This document shows, piece after piece, positions 6,404 through 8,296 of a stretch of 8,296 bases of DNA. The DNA is from Treponema sp. (GTDB lineage: Bacteria; Spirochaetota; Spirochaetia; Treponematales; Treponemataceae): the NCBI GenBank assembly GCA_024691265.1, contig JAILNT010000003.1, positions 1-8,296 on the forward strand, in the 5' to 3' direction. Numbering within the stretch: the first letter of the stretch is position 1; each line of letters begins with the position of its first letter. The notes under the pieces are model-generated. The model worked only from the letters and a program-made list of their open reading frames with translations. It did not search any database and was not told the origin of the DNA. The position numbers and the translations under genes were made by a program.

Positions 6404-7699
6404 TTATTTAGCAAGAGCTGCATTAGCTTTTTCTAAGAATTTCTTAGCACCGTCTTTTACAGATATTGTTTCAAGGAGAACTTCCTGAGAAACATCACGG
6501 AAAATCTTAAGAACTTCACCACTTGCAGCTGGATCTGGAGGATCAATAGGAGAACAGTTTTCATTTACAACTTCAATGAACTTGTAAATCTGCTTGTTTG
6601 TATCATCAACTTTTGCAGATACACTTGCAAGAACATCAGAAGGAGCAGGAACGCCTCTTTCGCCAAGTAATACATCATTTGCTGCAAGGTCATTCAAATA
6701 GTAGTTCAATACTTTTGCTGCCATATCAGGATTTTCTGCACTTGCAGGAATAGAGAAGAACATAGAAGGCTTCAAATAAGTTCCAGGTCTCTTTGAATCC
6801 TTAATCTTTGGCATCAAAAGAAGTTCTACAGGCTTTCCAAGAGCTGACTGTGTAGATACAAGCTGATTACTCCATACCCAGTCATTCCATACTTTTTCTT
6901 TTGCAAACTGTCCTTCTTCTGGAGTTACAGTTACGAATGCAATATCAGCAGGAACCATAGCACCCTTCTTAATCATGCGAATCTGCATTTCCCAGAATTT
7001 TTCAAGTAATGTTGTATCTGTGAATCCCATTGATTTTCCATCAGCTGCGTAGAATGATTTATTGTCCTGACGGAGAAGGTTTTCAAAAATAGGGCGGATA
7101 TCTGTTGTACCGAAAGGCATTGTCTGAACACCTGTTCTTTCATAGATAGTATTACCCATTGCTTCAAGGTCTTCCCATGTCCAGTTTATCTGGTCGATTT
7201 TAACGCCTGCTTTTTCAAGAATTTCAGGATTAACACAAATACCCATAGCATTTGTACCCATACTAATTCCATAAATCTTTCCATTTACAGAACCAGAATC
7301 GATTATAGACTGTGACATCTTCGATGTATTGATAACACCATCTTTAATGTATTGTGAAAGGTCTAAAAGCTGACCTCTTTCTGCCCACTGAAGTAAGTAT
7401 GCGTAATCCTGCTGCATCAAATCTGGCAAAGTGCTTGAAGCTGCCTGAGTATTCATTTTATCCCAGTATCCACCCCAGCCAGTTGTTTCTGTTTCAATTA
7501 CAGCACCAGGATTTGCTTCTTGATACATGTTAGCTACTTTTATAGTTCTTTCATCACGATTTGTATTGCCCCACCAGGCAAGTCTCATGTCATTTTTTTC
7601 AGCTTTTTCAGCTTTTTCTCCGCTGTTTCCACAACCAGTTGCAATCATTGAGAGTGCAGCGAAAGAAAGACCTACAGCTGTTGCCAATATCTTTTTCAT
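6404..7699 (-). CDS. Sugar ABC transporter substrate-binding lipoprotein (family 1 extracellular binding protein)
   Basis: The 431-residue protein begins with a lipoprotein signal: KK at 2-3, a hydrophobic stretch (about 4-20) and a relaxed lipobox A-T-G-C with Cys23 as the predicted lipidation site. A charged EKAEKAEK linker (28-35) follows. The mature part looks like an SBP_bac_1 CUT1 binding protein: LAWWGN (40-45), ANPGA (62-66), GWGGYWDKMNTQ (74-85), LPDLMQQD (91-98), NGKIYGIS (139-146) and TWEDLEAMG (174-182). The WWG start and GWxGYxxK block recall oligogalacturonide-type binding proteins, though this is from memory. Its role is to capture an oligosaccharide outside the cytoplasmic membrane and pass it to the two permeases downstream. 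The start has a strong GAGGAG Shine-Dalgarno sequence (7711-7706), 6 bases before the ATG. It is the first gene of the operon. Confidence 0.93.
   Translation of the reverse strand: MKKILATAVGLSFAALSMIATGCGNSGEKAEKAEKNDMRLAWWGNTNRDERTIKVANMYQEANPGAVIETETTGWGGYWDKMNTQAASSTLPDLMQQDYAYLLQWAERGQLLDLSQYIKDGVINTSKMSQSIIDSGSVNGKIYGISMGTNAMGICVNPEILEKAGVKIDQINWTWEDLEAMGNTIYERTGVQTMPFGTTDIRPIFENLLRQDNKSFYAADGKSMGFTDTTLLEKFWEMQIRMIKKGAMVPADIAFVTVTPEEGQFAKEKVWNDWVWSNQLVSTQSALGKPVELLLMPKIKDSKRPGTYLKPSMFFSIPASAENPDMAAKVLNYYLNDLAANDVLLGERGVPAPSDVLASVSAKVDDTNKQIYKFIEVVNENCSPIDPPDPAASGEVLKIFRDVSQEVLLETISVKDGAKKFLEKANAALAK
7601..7618 (-). repeat. Two tandem 9-base units in the lipoprotein linker
   Basis: AGCTTTTTC occurs twice in direct tandem, preceded by a related TTTTTTC. 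On the coding strand it encodes the Glu-Lys-Ala repeat of the linker behind the lipid anchor. Whole-codon slippage here would change linker length without breaking the frame. Confidence 0.7.
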
Positions 7700-7715
7700 T
7701 ATACGCTCCTCTTTT

Positions 7716-7727
7716 GGTCGTAAGACC
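7716..7727 (-). other. Small hairpin just upstream of the binding-protein ribosome site
   Basis: GGTC (7716-7719) and GACC (7724-7727) form a perfect 4-bp stem with a 4-base loop in the leader of the binding-protein gene. It ends 4 bases before the GAGGAG ribosome site. It may stabilise the message or tune translation. It is short, and could be chance. Confidence 0.3.
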
Positions 7728-7744
7728 TTTAAGTTATAAATTTA

Positions 7745-7753
7745 ATTTTATCA
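7745..7753 (-). promoter_or_regulatory. Candidate extended -10 promoter for the transporter operon
   Basis: Read on the minus strand, TGATAAAAT has the TGn element joined to TAAAAT, five of six matches to TATAAT. The predicted start near 7738 gives a leader of about 38 bases. There is no convincing -35 hexamer at 16-18 bases. TATAAC, also on the minus strand slightly downstream, is an alternative. Confidence 0.35.
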
Positions 7754-7816
7754 TTGAAATCTAAAGCCATAGAGACAAAAAAATCAAAGATTAGCATAAA
7801 TCCGTCGGTAATAGAT

Positions 7817-7842
7817 AATTTTTAAATGTACTGTGAAAAATT
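7817..7842. promoter_or_regulatory. Inverted repeat around the shared GTACTGT-core motif in the divergent control region
   Basis: AATTTTT (7817-7823) and AAAAATT (7836-7842) are perfect inverted arms around a 12-base spacer that contains AAATGTACTGT (7824-7834), the 11-mer also found at 20-30. The element covers the -35 area of the GH4 promoter, a usual position for a repressor site, and could also act on the divergent transporter promoter. No LacI-type or other known consensus was recognised. Confidence 0.35.
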
Positions 7843-7845
7843 GAA

Positions 7846-7854
7846 TGCTATAAT
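7846..7854 (+). promoter_or_regulatory. Extended -10 promoter of the GH4 gene
   Basis: TGCTATAAT combines a TGn extension with a perfect TATAAT. The expected start is near 7861, giving a leader of about 37 bases. The -35 area is weak (TGTACT at 7827-7832 with a 16-base spacer), which is usual for extended -10 promoters. Confidence 0.65.
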
Positions 7855-7897
7855 CGCAACTACAGAAAGTTTAAATTTTCAAAAAAAGGGAGATTTT

Positions 7898-8296
7898 ATG
7901 AAAAAGACAAACATCTGTATCATAGGTGGTGGAAGCCGCGGTTGGGCAATTGGATTTATGAAAGACTTGATGCAGAAAGATTCTGCAAATGGTCATATTT
8001 CATTATATGATATAGATAGAGAAGCAGCTAAAAATAATGAGCTTGTAGGACGCAGATTATTCAAAATCAATCATGCAGATGATAGATTTACAGTAGATGC
8101 TGTTGATGATATTGCAAAGGCTCTTACAGGCAGCAACCTTGTTATAATTTCTATAGAACCAGGCTCTACAACCTGCCGCTATGGAGATTTAATTTTACCA
8201 GAGCAATATGGAATTTTAGAAACCGTTGGAGATACTACTGGCCCTGGCGGTTTGTTCCGTGCTCGCCGTGCATTACCAATCTTTTTTGAATATGCA
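7898..8296 (+). CDS. GH4 family glycosidase, probable alpha-galacturonidase (LplD-like); cut by the window edge
   Basis: The first 133 residues are present; the family normally has about 430-480. The N-terminus is an NAD-binding Rossmann fold with GGGSRGW (10-16), LYDID (36-40) and VIISIEPG (82-89), then the GH4 signature GDTTGPGG (111-118) and RARRALPIF (121-129). GH4 enzymes cleave glycosides by an NAD- and metal-dependent oxidation-elimination route in the cytoplasm. From memory, the pattern closely follows the Bacillus subtilis LplD alpha-galacturonidase (GGGSQGWA, LYDLD, SVGDTVGPGG, RAVPIF), more than the maltose-phosphate or melibiose GH4 enzymes. The Cys/His metal ligands and catalytic Tyr lie beyond the edge, so specificity cannot be checked. 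AGGGAG (7887-7892) sits 5 bases before the ATG. The gene is divergent from the transporter operon and shares its control region. Family is firm; the galacturonidase call is likely. Confidence 0.88.
   Translation, partial: MKKTNICIIGGGSRGWAIGFMKDLMQKDSANGHISLYDIDREAAKNNELVGRRLFKINHADDRFTVDAVDDIAKALTGSNLVIISIEPGSTTCRYGDLILPEQYGILETVGDTTGPGGLFRARRALPIFFEYA

Noticed and set aside
7527..7764. Two overlapping + strand open frames antisense to the start of the binding-protein gene
   Set aside because: They mirror the lipoprotein signal region and its tandem repeat, have no ribosome site, and conflict with the strong start of the lipoprotein gene.
7700..7897. Riboswitch or other structured leader in the divergent control region
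   Set aside because: Only a 4-bp hairpin and an A/T inverted repeat were found. The leaders are short (about 37-38 bases), too short for a known sugar or cofactor riboswitch.

Overview
The window is an AT-rich carbohydrate-utilisation cluster with five complete genes and one gene cut by the right edge. It fits a gut or rumen anaerobe. A fibre-degrading Treponema-type spirochaete is my best guess, based on the low G+C, the relaxed lipobox (A-T-G-C) of the binding protein, and the style of the sugar transporter. A low-G+C Firmicute cannot be excluded from this sequence alone.

Layout: a + strand gene for a GH105-type unsaturated uronyl hydrolase with a long extra N-terminal region (66-2237) is followed by a strong hairpin terminator. 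A + strand gene for a divergent GH115-type protein (2335-4395) begins 22 bases after that terminator's T-tract. The GH115 gene meets a convergent minus-strand transporter operon across a shared bidirectional terminator (about 4405-4456). Read in its own direction, the operon is solute-binding lipoprotein (7699-6404), terminator-like hairpin (6388-6338), permease 1 (6271-5330) and permease 2 (5317-4460). A 198-base divergent control region (7700-7897) separates it from a + strand GH4 gene, resembling LplD-type alpha-galacturonidases, that runs off the window at codon 133.

How the genes probably work together (inference): the lipoprotein captures a uronic-acid-containing oligosaccharide and the two permeases import it, with an ATPase encoded elsewhere. 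Three enzymes without signal peptides then trim it in the cytoplasm. GH105 removes the unsaturated uronate left by a polysaccharide lyase, the GH4 enzyme would remove alpha-linked galacturonate, and the GH115-like enzyme would remove an alpha-linked uronate. Pectin or rhamnogalacturonan-type oligosaccharides are the most economical substrate. Glucuronoxylan or another uronate-decorated glycan is possible.

The main oddities are the GH115-like protein (no C-terminal domain, and two hallmark motifs altered), the large N-terminal part of the GH105 protein, a promoter that overlaps a terminator just upstream of the GH115 gene, a terminator-like hairpin inside the transporter operon, and a GTACTGT-core motif with A/T inverted arms upstream of both the GH105 and GH4 genes. 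I see no mobile element, CRISPR array, tRNA, rRNA or clear riboswitch. Nothing here amounts to a wholly new kind of system.
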